The notes: generated by a model not told the origin, from the letters alone. A stretch of 64,000 nt of DNA from Ferdinandcohnia humi_A (GCA_047608075.1 JBLKRX010000005.1:124001-188000); one strand, 5' to 3'; positions 1 to 8,655 are shown, numbered from the stretch's first letter. Program-made: numbers and translations.

Positions 1-183
1 TAAACATAGAGGAGAGATCACCAAACAAAGGGAGTCACCTAAACCTCATGAAGGCACCTTACGGTGACCCCTGTACCACAACCGATTCTAGCCTTCTGAT
101 TGTTCTATGGTAATGCAGTTCTTTACTACCTTTGGGATACGGTATAATTACCATGTCAATTAATTTATCAAGGGTGGGCTTAA

Positions 184-510
184 ATGTTTTACGCAATTGT
201 ATTGTTTATATTTGCTGGATTTGCAGAGATTGGTGGAGGTTATCTTATTTGGCTATGGTTAAGAGAAGGTAAGCCATTTTATTGGGGTGTTTTCGGAGGA
301 ATAGCCTTGGCGTTATATGGTGTTATTGCCACATTTCAAACATTCCCATCATTCGGCAGAGTATATGCTGCCTATGGAGGAGTATTTATCGTTCTTTCTG
401 TATTGTGGGGATGGGGTATTGATAAAAAACCACCCGATTTATACGATTGGATAGGCGCTGGTATATGTTTAGTGGGTGTTTCAATAATGTTATTTGCACC
501 TCGCCAATAG
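184..510 (+). CDS. ynfA: YnfA/UPF0060 family small membrane protein
   Basis: This 108-residue protein has four hydrophobic segments and looks like a complete YnfA (UPF0060) protein, a family distantly related to small multidrug-resistance transporters. Its substrate is not established. The N-terminus FAEIGGGYLIW and the middle GRVYAAYGGVF are the parts I recognise as family-typical. It starts with ATG after AAGGGTGGGC. A TATAAT -10 box lies at 143-148. The leader at 50-80 carries a CACCTTACGGTG hairpin that recurs near 2990. It is the only plus-strand gene of the segment bounded by the Tn7-type ends at 61040 and 3556, and it appears again at 61404-61730. Confidence 0.85.
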   Translation: MFYAIVLFIFAGFAEIGGGYLIWLWLREGKPFYWGVFGGIALALYGVIATFQTFPSFGRVYAAYGGVFIVLSVLWGWGIDKKPPDLYDWIGAGICLVGVSIMLFAPRQ

Positions 511-714
511 AGTAAAAAGATAAGAATACATTGAAGGGGAATCAACGAACGAAGGGGGTGTCCTGAACCGTATAGGTGTGAGTTTGAAAGAAAGCCATAC
601 AATGACGACTATCCCCCTAAATTCTTCATTTTCCTTTTACTCTTTTTCTTCTTTTCAAAATAGAACTAAGACTTATAAGGTGAATTAAGGATTGAGGAGA
701 AAGGGTTTTCTGTA

Positions 715-2133
715 TTTCACCTTTATCCAAATAAAATACCGAAAAAAGGTATCGGAGATACGTTTCCTATTCGATAGTCTAATCCATCAGCCTCATACAT
801 AGTACCTTACGGTTTCTCCTATATCACCGTCATTCCCCTACTTACCACGTTACCAATCACCTAATTATTTATTTGTATTTATTTTTATATGGGCGAGTGC
901 TTCTGTCTGATGCCTGTTATACGTTGATGGACGTGGACTTCCCTTGAAAGATGAAGCACACTACTATACCTTACTGTTTCACCTATACCACCATCATTCC
1001 CATGATTACCAAGTAACCTATTCCTAATTATTTATATATTTATTCTTTTATGGGCTAGTACCTCTTTCTAAAGCGTATTACACATTACTGGACGTGGATT
1101 TCCTTTAAATGGGTTGGTTCTAATGCTCCCTTCAGTGAGACATGGAAACATCCCTTGTCTTGTACTTATGTTGGAATTACCACCCAGTCCTTCTCAAAAT
1201 AAAAAACTGAGGGGAGATAGCGTAGATACGTTCCCGATTCGATTGTCTAATCCATCAGCCTCATACATAGTCTGGCTCCCTCCTCCTCTACTTTGTACAG
1301 TTACTAAGAGAGAGTTGTAAACTGCGGTAACAGGAAACACTTCTATATCTTACGGTTTCTCCTGTTCCACCACCATCCCCCTACTTACCACGTGACCTAT
1401 GACTAATTATTTATTTTTTTATTTATTTACATCTTTATGGGCGTGTGCTTCTGTCTAAAGCGTATAACACGTTGCTGGACGTGGCCTTCCCTTAATTGGA
1501 TTGGTTCTAGTGCTCCTCATTCAGCGGGATACAGGAACATCCCTTATGCTGTACTTATGTGGGAATTACCCACCCCGTCCCTCCAAATAAAAAAACCAAG
1601 GAGGGATATCAAAGATACGTTCCCGATTCGATTGTCTAACCCATCAGCCTCATACATAGTCTGGTTCCCTCCTCCCCTACTTTATACAGTTACTAAATAT
1701 AAAAGAGAGTTGTAAACTGCGGTAACAGGACGCACTACTATACCTTACGGTTTCTCCTATACCACCGTCATTCCCATACTTAACACGTTACCTTTTCTAA
1801 TTAGTTATTTTTATTTATTTTTTATGAGCGAGTTTCTGTCTGAAGCATGTTATAGTTCTGGATGTGTGCTTCCCTTGATCCAGTCGGTGCTATGCTCCCT
1901 TTAGTGAAACATAGAAACGTCCCTTGTGCTGTACTTATGCAGGAAGCGTCCACCCCCCTTCCTTCTCTAAAAAAAAAGCCGAGAAGAGGTATCGTAGATA
2001 CGTTTCCCGATTCTTAGACTAATCTATTAGCCTCATGTTATACTTTGCCTCCACTTTAGACTACAGGAAGTTATAGGACATCTTACGATTTCTATACTTC
2101 CTACATGACCTATGATTAATTATTCATAAAAAC
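715..2133. repeat. Tandem noncoding repeat family, about 4.5 units of ~350-400 bp
   Basis: No convincing gene lies between ynfA and the CBO0543 gene. The stretch is built of diverged tandem units beginning near 801, 962, 1340, 1734 and 2078 (the last partial). Each unit has a CCTTACGGTTTCTCCTATA box, an (ATTT)n spacer, a box like GTGCTTCTGTCTAAAGCGTA, and (full units) GATACGTTCCCGATTCG followed by CAGCCTCATACATAG. Ahead of that box sits a hairpin with an A-rich loop, at 736-752, 1190-1214, 1578-1606 and 1962-1986. Stem sequences differ between units but stay paired (ATACC/GGTAT, TCCCTCC/GGAGGGA, CTTCTC/GAGAAG), which suggests selection for structure. It may be a structured RNA or a DNA element. 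Two short frames at 1114-1320 and 1437-1715 lie inside units 2 and 3 and are probably not genes. Confidence 0.8.
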
Positions 2134-2134
2134 A

Positions 2135-2716
2135 TCAGATACTTGTTTTCGGTTCATTTCTTTGAAAATGTACAAATATATTGGTTATCCATTTAGATAC
2201 CAACATAATGACTAAGTAACCCAAAAATAAATGAAAGTAATTAAACCCCTTCAATAAAATAAACAAGCCTGACCACACCAAGATTGGTTTAAATATAAAT
2301 GCAAGAAATGCACTTGTTATCGTTAAATATAAATAATAATTTTTCTTATGGTTTAAAGTCCATTGATAAACCAACATATACACAACTGGTATTAATGATA
2401 CATCTAAGGCAAAACTAACGGGAAATAGCGGAATCGCCTTATATGGATATCCCCAACTTCCATAATTAACACCAATACTGTCTATGTATGTGAACCAAAC
2501 GTGCACATTAAAACCGTAGAATCCCAATAATAATGCCCTCTTTTTATCAATTAAAAACCATATTAAAATTAAAGGCAGAATGAGGATTACAACATTAACC
2601 CAAAACTGCCACGTATCTATGGATGAAAATTCAAGCCAATAATCAATACCTTCTTGCATTAGGTTTTCATAGTCTTCAATTATTTTCTCAAAAAAACTTC
2701 TCTGTTCTTCACTCAT
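2135..2716 (-). CDS. CBO0543 family membrane protein
   Basis: This 193-residue protein has about five hydrophobic segments after a charged N-terminus (MSEEQRSFFEKI). The overall pattern, with VNVVILILPLILIWFLIDKKR and a conserved aromatic stretch around WFTYIDSIG, matches the CBO0543 family of Firmicute membrane proteins, whose function is unknown. It starts with ATG after an AAGGAGTTACTT site. Noncoding repeat units lie on both sides. It is convergent with ynfA and is duplicated at 63355-63936. Confidence 0.75.
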   Translation of the reverse strand: MSEEQRSFFEKIIEDYENLMQEGIDYWLEFSSIDTWQFWVNVVILILPLILIWFLIDKKRALLLGFYGFNVHVWFTYIDSIGVNYGSWGYPYKAIPLFPVSFALDVSLIPVVYMLVYQWTLNHKKNYYLYLTITSAFLAFIFKPILVWSGLFILLKGFNYFHLFLGYLVIMLVSKWITNIFVHFQRNEPKTSI

Positions 2717-2984
2717 TTAAGTAACTCCTTTATTCCTTGAACCTAGAGGGTAATGCTATCTTATTCTGATTAAAAGTTTCCTTTTTTATTCATGCTTAAT
2801 TATTAACTTGCATGTGGGAGGGAGTGATTACTTATAAGGGGAATAACAATTTTACTCATTGGCCAAATGGCATTTTATTTAAAGCCATATTTAATAACTT
2901 GGTTAATTGTAATATTTTTCTAAGGGTATTTTGGTAGGCTAATTGATATTTCTTACATTAAACTGTGCGTATAAGAAAGTGAAC

Positions 2985-3400
2985 GCATAAGGCACCTTAC
3001 GGTGACACCTGTTACTACATTTTTCACTTGGTTCTATTGTTCCCTTTATAAAAAGATGTCTTAGGCAGGGATTACTTCTCTATATGAGAAACCTTGAATC
3101 CTACAGGCAATCGGGAAACCTCTGCAGGAGTTGGTTGTCATACAGTGATATCCACACTTTAAACAAACAGGAACCCGATATCTGGTGGATTCCTCTTACA
3201 CGACCTATCCCAAAATATTTATATATTTATTTATTTATCTTCCTATAGGATTTAAACCACATGGAGCGTTTTAAACGTTACAGAGTGTGCCACTCGTTGA
3301 TTGGATTGGTTGCCCGTCTGTATCCCTTCAGAGAGGAACGCCCCCTCTGCTTATACCTATTCAAGGGTTAATTATCCCGTAAGGGAAACCTTAAGCCTTG
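2985..3400. repeat. Diverged copy of the noncoding repeat family
   Basis: No gene is visible between 2717 and 3707. This part resembles the repeats at 715-2133. It has the CACCTTACGGTGAC hairpin (near 2990), which is also in the ynfA leader, an (ATTT)n spacer near 3220-3240, then an AAACGTTACAGAGTG-like box, TTGATTGGATTGGTTG and a TCCCGTAAGGGA hairpin (about 3377-3388). The match to the tandem units is by order of boxes rather than close identity. This copy lies between the CBO0543 gene and the right end at 3485. Confidence 0.5.
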
Positions 3401-3439
3401 AAGGACACCTCTATACTACCACTTTTCTACATTAAAAAA

Positions 3440-3479
3440 CCCCGTGAATATATCCAATATACTGGACACATTCATGAGG
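3440..3479 (-). terminator. Intrinsic terminator (minus strand)
   Basis: On the minus strand CCTCATGAAT pairs with ATTCACGGGG around an inner TCCA/TGGA stem, followed by six T residues. It would end minus-strand transcription coming through the right-end region from the sulfur island. Confidence 0.6.
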
Positions 3480-3484
3480 CTTCG

Positions 3485-3556
3485 TGCAAACTTTTTTCTT
3501 CTTAAGCAGACTTTCTTCTCATTCTGCAAACATTATTTTGATTTGACATAGATACA
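3485..3556 (-). mobile_element. Putative Tn7-type right end (RE1)
   Basis: Three direct copies of a GCAAAC-type motif start at 3486, 3506 and 3526, a 20-bp period. Read on the minus strand they are AATAATGTTTGC, AGAAAGTCTGC and AAAAAAGTTTGC, resembling the AATAAAGT core of Tn7 TnsB sites. Read inward from 3556 the end is TGTATCTATGTCAAAT, which matches the left end at 61040 (TGTAACTATGTTAAAT); over 31 bases 26 agree. Closely packed sites are typical of Tn7 right ends. No 5-bp target duplication was found (AATAA here, GTTTC at the left end). Confidence 0.6.
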
Positions 3557-3707
3557 AATAATAACATGTTAACAATTCTCAAATAAAATACAAGTTTTTA
3601 GTCCCCTTACTTCGAATTATAGCATTTTATTAGCAGGTGAAAGTTATTAATACCTAAGTATCTGTTACTCTAGAAGGAAAGGAGAGGTAACCTGCCTTTT
3701 CCAAACC

Positions 3708-4487
3708 CTAGAATAAAATATCTACCCAAATTTTAATTGAAGTACCCAAGATTAGTAGGGCCAATATCCATTGGAGAACTTTGGTGTTTACTTTTTGACC
3801 CAATTTTGCACCCAATGGAGAAGCGACTAGACTTGCAACAACCATAATCAGAGAAGGAAACAAATTTACTTGTCCAGTTGATACTTTACCTACGGTAACA
3901 CCAATAGAAGAAATGAAAGTAATGGCCAGCGACGAAGCAATTGTCATACGGGTTGGAATTTTAAGAATAACGAGCATAATTGGCACTAGTAAAAATGCCC
4001 CTCCAGCACCTACGATTCCTGCAGCGGTACCAACTATTAGCGAGGCTATCCCAGCCAACCATTTATTGAATGAAACCTGTTCTGGAGGTATGTCTTCTTT
4101 GCCCTTTTTAGGTAGAAACATCATAAAGGCTGCTAGCAAGGCTAATATCCCATATACAAGAGTAATGGTTTCCTCTGTCAGCATTTTTGACCCATAACTT
4201 CCTATGAAACTACCTAATAATATGCTTATCCCCATATACGTGATTAATGTTCGATTCAAATATCCACTTTTCCTATAAGCCCATACTCCACCAATGGTAG
4301 CAAAAAACACTTGCACTCCAGTTATCCCTGCTACTTCGTGAGCACTTAATACACCTGCACCTACTAGCGGAGGTATATATAATAACATTGGATAATTGAT
4401 AATCGCTCCCCCAATACCAGCCATTCCCGATATAAATGATCCTAAAAATCCAAGGAGAAAAATAGTCATTATAAATATGAAGTCCAT
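3708..4487 (-). CDS. TauE/SafE-family membrane permease (sulfite/anion exporter type)
   Basis: This polytopic protein of about 259 residues has eight or so hydrophobic segments and the two half-repeats of TauE/SafE permeases, seen in GMAGIGGAIINYP near the N-terminus and VGAGGAFLLVPIM in the second half. Family members export sulfite or sulfoacetate or move other sulfur anions. Here it would remove products of persulfide oxidation. I place the start at ATG 4487, behind AGGAGGTG; an upstream in-frame start at 4520 lacks a site. It is the last gene of the minus-strand sulfur island, just after a hairpin at 4509-4532. Confidence 0.85.
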   Translation of the reverse strand: MDFIFIMTIFLLGFLGSFISGMAGIGGAIINYPMLLYIPPLVGAGVLSAHEVAGITGVQVFFATIGGVWAYRKSGYLNRTLITYMGISILLGSFIGSYGSKMLTEETITLVYGILALLAAFMMFLPKKGKEDIPPEQVSFNKWLAGIASLIVGTAAGIVGAGGAFLLVPIMLVILKIPTRMTIASSLAITFISSIGVTVGKVSTGQVNLFPSLIMVVASLVASPLGAKLGQKVNTKVLQWILALLILGTSIKIWVDILF

Positions 4488-4508
4488 TCTTACACCTCCT
4501 GTAGTAGA

Positions 4509-4532
4509 AAAGGGGACCATCTTAGTCCCCTT
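4509..4532 (-). terminator. Intergenic hairpin, terminator or attenuator
   Basis: AAGGGGAC and GTCCCCTT form a perfect 8-bp stem, followed on the minus strand by a short T run. It sits between tusA and the TauE permease, so it may set a lower level of permease transcription. Confidence 0.6.
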
Positions 4533-4543
4533 CCAAATTTGTA

Positions 4544-4771
4544 TTAACCTTTTTTAATCCAGAACTTTAGCACGCCATCAACTTCTGAATCCTTCAACAA
4601 TTCATGGCCACCTGATTTCGCCCAAGCAGCAAGATCACTTTTTGCTCCTTTATCTGTAGCATGAATTTCTAAAATATCTCCTACTTCTAATTCATTGATT
4701 GCTTTTTTAGTTTTTACAATTGGCATAGGGCACGCTAAACCTTTTGCGTCTAATACTTTTGCTACATTCAT
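4544..4771 (-). CDS. TusA-like sulfur carrier protein
   Basis: This 75-residue protein is a single TusA/SirA domain. It has the persulfide-carrying cysteine in GLACPMPIVKTKKA near the N-terminus and the usual DKGAKSDLAAWA helix. TusA proteins pass sulfane sulfur between rhodanese, DsrE-type and other carriers. It closely resembles the TusA protein at 8344-8571 and the N-terminal half of the fusion at 6470-7045, so the island holds three paralogous TusA domains. TAGGAG precedes the ATG. Confidence 0.9.
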   Translation of the reverse strand: MNVAKVLDAKGLACPMPIVKTKKAINELEVGDILEIHATDKGAKSDLAAWAKSGGHELLKDSEVDGVLKFWIKKG

Positions 4772-4798
4772 GTTAAAACTCCTAATAGATTCATATTT

Positions 4799-5926
4799 TT
4801 ATCGAACCGCACAACGGTTTGGTCCGATTTCCATTTCACGTTGTTTTTCATCATCTGGACTGATTATACCCATGTTTGTTTCACGGATTTCTTGATATGC
4901 ATTTGGTTGTGGTGGTAGATTTTCAGTCACTAATTTTCTAAATTCATTTTCATCTTCAATATTTAAACCATGATTTTGTTCAAAGAGAGTACCTAATTTT
5001 TTTGAAACACTGCCATCTTCGTTTAATTCGTCAATGATCATAAAATGAGCGGGAAGAACAATAAGTTCCTCTGATAATTCCCTATAACGTTTGTAAAGAC
5101 TTTCTCTCAAATCGGCTACCCAATCTTCTGCCTTACCGGCTAAATCGGGTCTACCAATAGAATCAATGAATAAAATGTCTCCTGAAAGTAAGAACTTTTC
5201 ATCCACAACAAAAGACGTTGATCCAATCGTATGACCGGGAGAATATAAAGCGTGAATATTGATTGTTGTATTACCGATAGTTACATCTGTGCCAGCCTCT
5301 AACGATTGATACTCATATGTGACTTCTGTTGCATCCTTTGGAGGTAGCCAGTACGTAGCGTTCGTTTTTTCAGCAATTGTTCTACCGCCTGAAATATGAT
5401 CCGCATGTAGATGTGTATCAAATACATGTGTAATTGTTACACCAATATTTTCAGCAAACTTAGTATAGATATCTGTCATTCTTGTTGCATCTATAATTGC
5501 AGCCTCATCATTTGAAACGACCATGTATGATAGACAACCTTTTCCAATACGAACAAATTGATAAATCTCTCCGCCATCTTTTAAGTTCCCTACTTTTATA
5601 GGTTCTAAGTGTTCGCTCCATGCTTTCATACCACCTTTTAAGTAGGACACTTCTAACCCTTCCTCAGAAAGCATCTCAGCAATCATGATAGATGAACCTT
5701 CTTTTGCACAAACAACTAATATGTCTTTATCTGATGGTAGTTTATTTAAAATACCTTCTACACCATCTAATAACTCAAAATATGGTTTATTTAAATAATT
5801 AAAGTTTAAACCTTCAATTTTCCAATCATTAAAGTCACTTTGATTACGGACATCTAAGATAAATAACTCCTCTTTATTGATCACTTTTTGTGTCACTTCT
5901 CTTGAAGTCATTTCTTTTACAGCCAT
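4799..5926 (-). CDS. Rhodanese-metallo-beta-lactamase fusion, persulfide dioxygenase-like
   Basis: The N-terminal ~105 residues form a rhodanese domain with the active-site cysteine in VVCAKEGSS. The rest is an ETHE1-type metallo-beta-lactamase domain with THLHADHISGG, SPGHTIGS, LSGDILFID and a late PAHF histidine, the Fe(II) ligands of persulfide dioxygenases. It is functionally like CstB of Staphylococcus, which oxidises low-molecular-weight persulfides, but here the rhodanese domain comes first. The start is one of two adjacent ATGs (5929 or 5926); 5926 lies 8 bases from GGGGG. An in-frame TTG at 5941 is unlikely. Confidence 0.85.
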   Translation of the reverse strand: MAVKEMTSREVTQKVINKEELFILDVRNQSDFNDWKIEGLNFNYLNKPYFELLDGVEGILNKLPSDKDILVVCAKEGSSIMIAEMLSEEGLEVSYLKGGMKAWSEHLEPIKVGNLKDGGEIYQFVRIGKGCLSYMVVSNDEAAIIDATRMTDIYTKFAENIGVTITHVFDTHLHADHISGGRTIAEKTNATYWLPPKDATEVTYEYQSLEAGTDVTIGNTTINIHALYSPGHTIGSTSFVVDEKFLLSGDILFIDSIGRPDLAGKAEDWVADLRESLYKRYRELSEELIVLPAHFMIIDELNEDGSVSKKLGTLFEQNHGLNIEDENEFRKLVTENLPPQPNAYQEIRETNMGIISPDDEKQREMEIGPNRCAVR

Positions 5927-5999
5927 CATAAATACCCCCAATGGTATAATTTTCGTTAAAAAAAATTTAAGTTAAAATATAAATTAATTTTATTATTAG

Positions 6000-6395
6000 T
6001 TAAAACGTCAATGTTACATCAGCATCTTTTGCAAATTCTAAGAACGTTACGGCTCCACCTACTTCAATTCCATCAATGAAAGCATCTTTCTCTAATCCCA
6101 TAACATCCATTGTCATCTGACACCCAATGAACGTAACACCCATCTCTTTTGCCACGTCCACTAATTCTGGGATGGAAGGAACATTTGCTTTAGAAAATCC
6201 TTCTGCAAAATGTTCTTTCCCCTCCGGCATTGGAAGGCTTTTGTATCCTTCCTTATGAATAAGATTTAATCCTTCAAAGGTAAAGAATATTGCCACTTCT
6301 TGATCTGTTGCCGCAGCCGCAGTCGCAATGTTAAATACCTTATACGCATCAAACAATCCACCATTACTTGCAATAATTGCTACTTTTTTTGACAT
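6000..6395 (-). CDS. DsrE/DsrF/DrsH-like family protein
   Basis: This 131-residue protein has a DsrE-type alpha/beta fold. A nucleotide-binding-like N-terminus (KVAIIASNGGLFDAYK) leads to the conserved cysteine segment IGCQMTMDVMGL. DsrE-like proteins accept and hand on sulfane sulfur, usually with TusA and rhodanese partners. It lies between the persulfide dioxygenase and the TusA-rhodanese fusion and is paralogous to the protein at 7803-8282. It starts at ATG after AGGAGGAATAAT. Confidence 0.85.
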   Translation of the reverse strand: MSKKVAIIASNGGLFDAYKVFNIATAAAATDQEVAIFFTFEGLNLIHKEGYKSLPMPEGKEHFAEGFSKANVPSIPELVDVAKEMGVTFIGCQMTMDVMGLEKDAFIDGIEVGGAVTFLEFAKDADVTLTF

Positions 6396-6469
6396 CTATT
6401 ATTCCTCCTGATTCTTTTGAATTATTTTAATAAACTCATGATAGTACTTGGATCGAAGACTAGCACCCA

Positions 6470-7045
6470 CTAATTTAGTGCATTTTCAGTTTGACTTTCC
6501 CAACCACTCATACCCGGTACTACATTTACTACTTGTTTAAATCCTTTATCAGTAAGTTTTTGTGCTGCTAAATCACTACGATTTCCAGTTCGACAAACGA
6601 CATAAATTGGAGTTTCGGGATTTAATTCATCTAATCGGTTTTCTAACTCACCAAGTGGGATTGATTTTGCCTTTGGAATGTGACGAAAGACGTATTCTGC
6701 ATGTTCCCTCACATCTAGTACGATCAATTCCTCATTGGAAGAAAGTTTTTGCTCTAATTCATCGTTAGTAATAACATGAGGATGGTTCTTTTCTAACTTT
6801 TCTTCTCCATTTGCTTTACGAAGATAATGCTTTAACACATCACTCTCTTCTACTGTTCCTAAATATTGATGACCTGAACTTTCTGACCATGCTTTAATGT
6901 CTGCTTTTGAACCTCTATCTGTTGCCTGAACTTCTAGTACCTGACCGGCCTCTAGGTTATTCATTGCTTTTTTAGTTTTTACAATCGGCATCGGACATGC
7001 TAATCCCTTTGCATCTAAAACAAAATCAGTTTTTATCATTTCCAT
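6470..7045 (-). CDS. TusA-rhodanese fusion protein
   Basis: Residues 1-75 are a TusA domain with GLACPMPIVKTKKA. After a charged linker, residues ~90-188 are a rhodanese domain with LDVREHAEY and the active-site loop VVCRTGNRSD. Joining carrier and transferase in one chain suggests direct persulfide transfer between the two cysteines. AGGAGG lies 9-10 bases before the ATG, and a CstR-type operator (7071-7084) lies just upstream. Confidence 0.9.
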   Translation of the reverse strand: MEMIKTDFVLDAKGLACPMPIVKTKKAMNNLEAGQVLEVQATDRGSKADIKAWSESSGHQYLGTVEESDVLKHYLRKANGEEKLEKNHPHVITNDELEQKLSSNEELIVLDVREHAEYVFRHIPKAKSIPLGELENRLDELNPETPIYVVCRTGNRSDLAAQKLTDKGFKQVVNVVPGMSGWESQTENALN

Positions 7046-7070
7046 GTTAAAACAACCTCCTAATTTAAAT

Positions 7071-7084
7071 TACCCATTAGGGTA
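7071..7084. promoter_or_regulatory. Putative CstR operator
   Basis: TACCC-ATTA-GGGTA is a perfect inverted repeat directly upstream of the TusA-rhodanese gene. It shares the ATACCC/GGGTAT half-sites of the four other copies in this island. Confidence 0.7.
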
Positions 7085-7103
7085 TTGGTTTTTCTAAAAA
7101 AAT

Positions 7104-7394
7104 TTATTCGATTGGACCTTCCCATGTTAGCATTCCACCAGACATGTTGATCACATTAAAACCATGACTTTCTAGAAACTTTGTTGCTTGGGCACTTCGA
7201 GCACCCGAACGACACACAATAATATATTGTTTGGACTTTTCTAATTCATTCATACGGAATTCCAATAATCCAAGCGGAATGTTTACTGCTTCGGGAATTT
7301 TCCCTTGTGCAACTTCATGGACTTCACGAACATCAATTAGATTTAAACCTTCATCAAGTAATTCCTGAACCTGTGTTGTAGAATATTCTTTCAT
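7104..7394 (-). CDS. Single-domain rhodanese sulfurtransferase
   Basis: This 96-residue protein is one rhodanese domain. It has LIDVREVHE at the start, the active-site loop VCRSGARSAQA, and the closing GGMLTWEG. Such proteins move sulfane sulfur from persulfides to acceptors such as TusA. It has no signal peptide or membrane segment, so it should be cytosolic. AGGAGG precedes the ATG. A membrane-anchored rhodanese gene lies 13 bp upstream, and the two probably share a transcript. Confidence 0.9.
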   Translation of the reverse strand: MKEYSTTQVQELLDEGLNLIDVREVHEVAQGKIPEAVNIPLGLLEFRMNELEKSKQYIIVCRSGARSAQATKFLESHGFNVINMSGGMLTWEGPIE

Positions 7395-7407
7395 TAATAA
7401 AACCTCC

Positions 7408-7776
7408 TTATCCTCTCCAAGTACTTACTCCACCTTTTACATTTATTACTTTCTTAAACCCCATCTGCTTTAATTCCTTACTAGCCTTTTTACTTCTCAT
7501 TCCACTTTGGCAAATGACAACAACTTCATTGTCCTTTTTCAACATATTTTCTTTCTTTGAGAGTTGATGTAACGGAATATTTTTAAATCCTTGAATATGG
7601 TAACGGCCAAATTCTCCTTGTGTCCGTACATCAATAAATTGAAGACCTTTATCTTTCAATAACTCTTTTAATTCATTTGTATTGATTTGCTTCACGCCTT
7701 TAACTGGGATAAAACGTAGGATGATAAAAATAACAACAATTGATATAATCATCGTGTCCACACTAAAGAAATTCAT
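7408..7776 (-). CDS. Membrane-anchored rhodanese
   Basis: An N-terminal hydrophobic helix (residues ~8-24, IISIVVIFIILRFIPV) is followed by a rhodanese domain with FIDVRTQGEF and the active-site loop VICQSGMRSKKA. The 122-residue length fits one anchor plus one domain. The positive residues after the helix suggest that the catalytic domain faces the cytosol. A related anchored protein without the cysteine is encoded at 9077-9457. Confidence 0.9.
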   Translation of the reverse strand: MNFFSVDTMIISIVVIFIILRFIPVKGVKQINTNELKELLKDKGLQFIDVRTQGEFGRYHIQGFKNIPLHQLSKKENMLKKDNEVVVICQSGMRSKKASKELKQMGFKKVINVKGGVSTWRG

Positions 7777-7802
7777 CTCACAACCTCCAAATCTTATTGT
7801 TA

Positions 7803-8282
7803 CTAGATAAACAGATTTATATTGCCTTCTTCAGCATCACCGATGTAGGCAGCAACTCCTGCGTAATCGAGTCCATCAATTAACTCTTTCTCTTGTAATC
7901 CAAGAAGATCCATTGTCATTGTACATGCAATTAACTTCACATCTTGCTCCTGTGCCATTTCAATTAATTGTGGAAGTGGCATAGCATTGTGCTTTTTCAT
8001 GACATGTTTTATCATTTTTGGACCCATTCCCGCAAAGTTCATTTTAGAAAGTCCCATGTTATCAGCACCACGTGGCATCATTTTACCAAACATTTTTTCT
8101 AAAAATCCTTTTTTCACAGGTACTTGTTGATCTTTTCTAAGTGTGTTTAGTCCCCAGAATGTATGGAAAATTGTTACCTCATGGTCATAAGCGGCTGCTC
8201 CATTAGCGATAATATAGGCTGCCATCGCTTTATCATAATCTCCACTAAATAGAACAATCGTTGTTTTCTTTTTATCTGACAT
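7803..8282 (-). CDS. DsrE/DsrF-like family protein (longer paralog)
   Basis: This 159-residue protein shares the DsrE-like core of the 6000-6395 protein, with the N-terminal strand TIVLFSGDYDKAMAAY and the conserved IACTMTMDLLGL. An inserted basic segment (KKGFLEKMFGKMMPRGADNMGL) makes it longer; the insert resembles that of DsrE2-type proteins linked to rhodaneses. It probably works as a sulfur acceptor beside the adjacent TusA. A CstR-like operator (8310-8325) lies upstream. Confidence 0.85.
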   Translation of the reverse strand: MSDKKKTTIVLFSGDYDKAMAAYIIANGAAAYDHEVTIFHTFWGLNTLRKDQQVPVKKGFLEKMFGKMMPRGADNMGLSKMNFAGMGPKMIKHVMKKHNAMPLPQLIEMAQEQDVKLIACTMTMDLLGLQEKELIDGLDYAGVAAYIGDAEEGNINLFI

Positions 8283-8309
8283 TGTGATTCCTCCTCGTTT
8301 ATACTCAAA

Positions 8310-8325
8310 ATACCCAAATGTGTAT
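8310..8325. promoter_or_regulatory. Putative CstR operator (imperfect)
   Basis: ATACCC-AAAT-GTGTAT lies between tusA and the long DsrE gene and matches the operator consensus at 11 of 12 half-site positions. Confidence 0.55.
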
Positions 8326-8343
8326 ATTTTGTTTTAAAAGAAT

Positions 8344-8571
8344 TTAGCCTTTCTTAATCAAGAAGATAAGTACATCATTCTCTTCTTTATAATCAAGTAA
8401 TTCGTGTCCAGTAGATTTTGCCCAAGCCGTTAAGTCACTTTTAGCACCTTTATCTGTTGTATGAACTTCTAATATTTGGCCTGATTCAATTTCATTTATT
8501 GCCTTCTTTGTTTTAACAATAGGCATCGGACACGCTAACCCCTTTGCGTCTAATACTTTTTCTACTTTCAT
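8344..8571 (-). CDS. TusA-like sulfur carrier protein
   Basis: This 75-residue single TusA domain has GLACPMPIVKTKKA at residues ~11-24 and DKGAKSDLTAWA. It is nearly the same protein as that at 4544-4771. It is the first structural gene after cstR on the minus strand, with its own operator at 8605-8620 and AGGAGG before the ATG. Confidence 0.9.
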   Translation of the reverse strand: MKVEKVLDAKGLACPMPIVKTKKAINEIESGQILEVHTTDKGAKSDLTAWAKSTGHELLDYKEENDVLIFLIKKG

Positions 8572-8604
8572 TATATTTTCCTCCTTAAAGGTTTTATTTT
8601 CATG

Positions 8605-8620
8605 ATACCCACATGGGTAT
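8605..8620. promoter_or_regulatory. CstR operator, perfect palindrome
   Basis: ATACCC-ACAT-GGGTAT is the best copy of the operator in the window. It lies between cstR and tusA and should control the tusA-led transcript. Confidence 0.75.
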
Positions 8621-8655
8621 AGTTAATTGTAAATAAAAAAGTATGTCAACATTTA

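Larger units (their letters stand above)
1..2780. repeat. 2,780-bp exact direct repeat, copy 1 (replicon overlap)
   Basis: This segment recurs without visible difference at 61221-64000 (offset 61,220) and runs to the last base of the window. All its reading frames and its noncoding repeats are identical. The simplest reading is a circular molecule of 61,220 bp read past its start. A duplicated mobile segment longer than the visible overlap cannot be excluded. Confidence 0.95.

Noticed and set aside
50..183. Guanidine-type riboswitch upstream of ynfA
   Set aside because: The CACCTTACGGTG hairpin does not match the guanidine classes I know, and the same hairpin occurs near 2990 without a transporter gene.
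1114..1320. Open frame of 68 codons in the noncoding repeat (also 1437-1715, 92 codons)
   Set aside because: The frames lie in two neighbouring repeat units and resemble each other only because of that. The other units do not keep the frame and no ribosome binding site precedes them.
715..2133. CRISPR array
   Set aside because: Units are ~350-400 bp and diverged along their length, without short identical repeats or unique spacers, and no cas genes are present.
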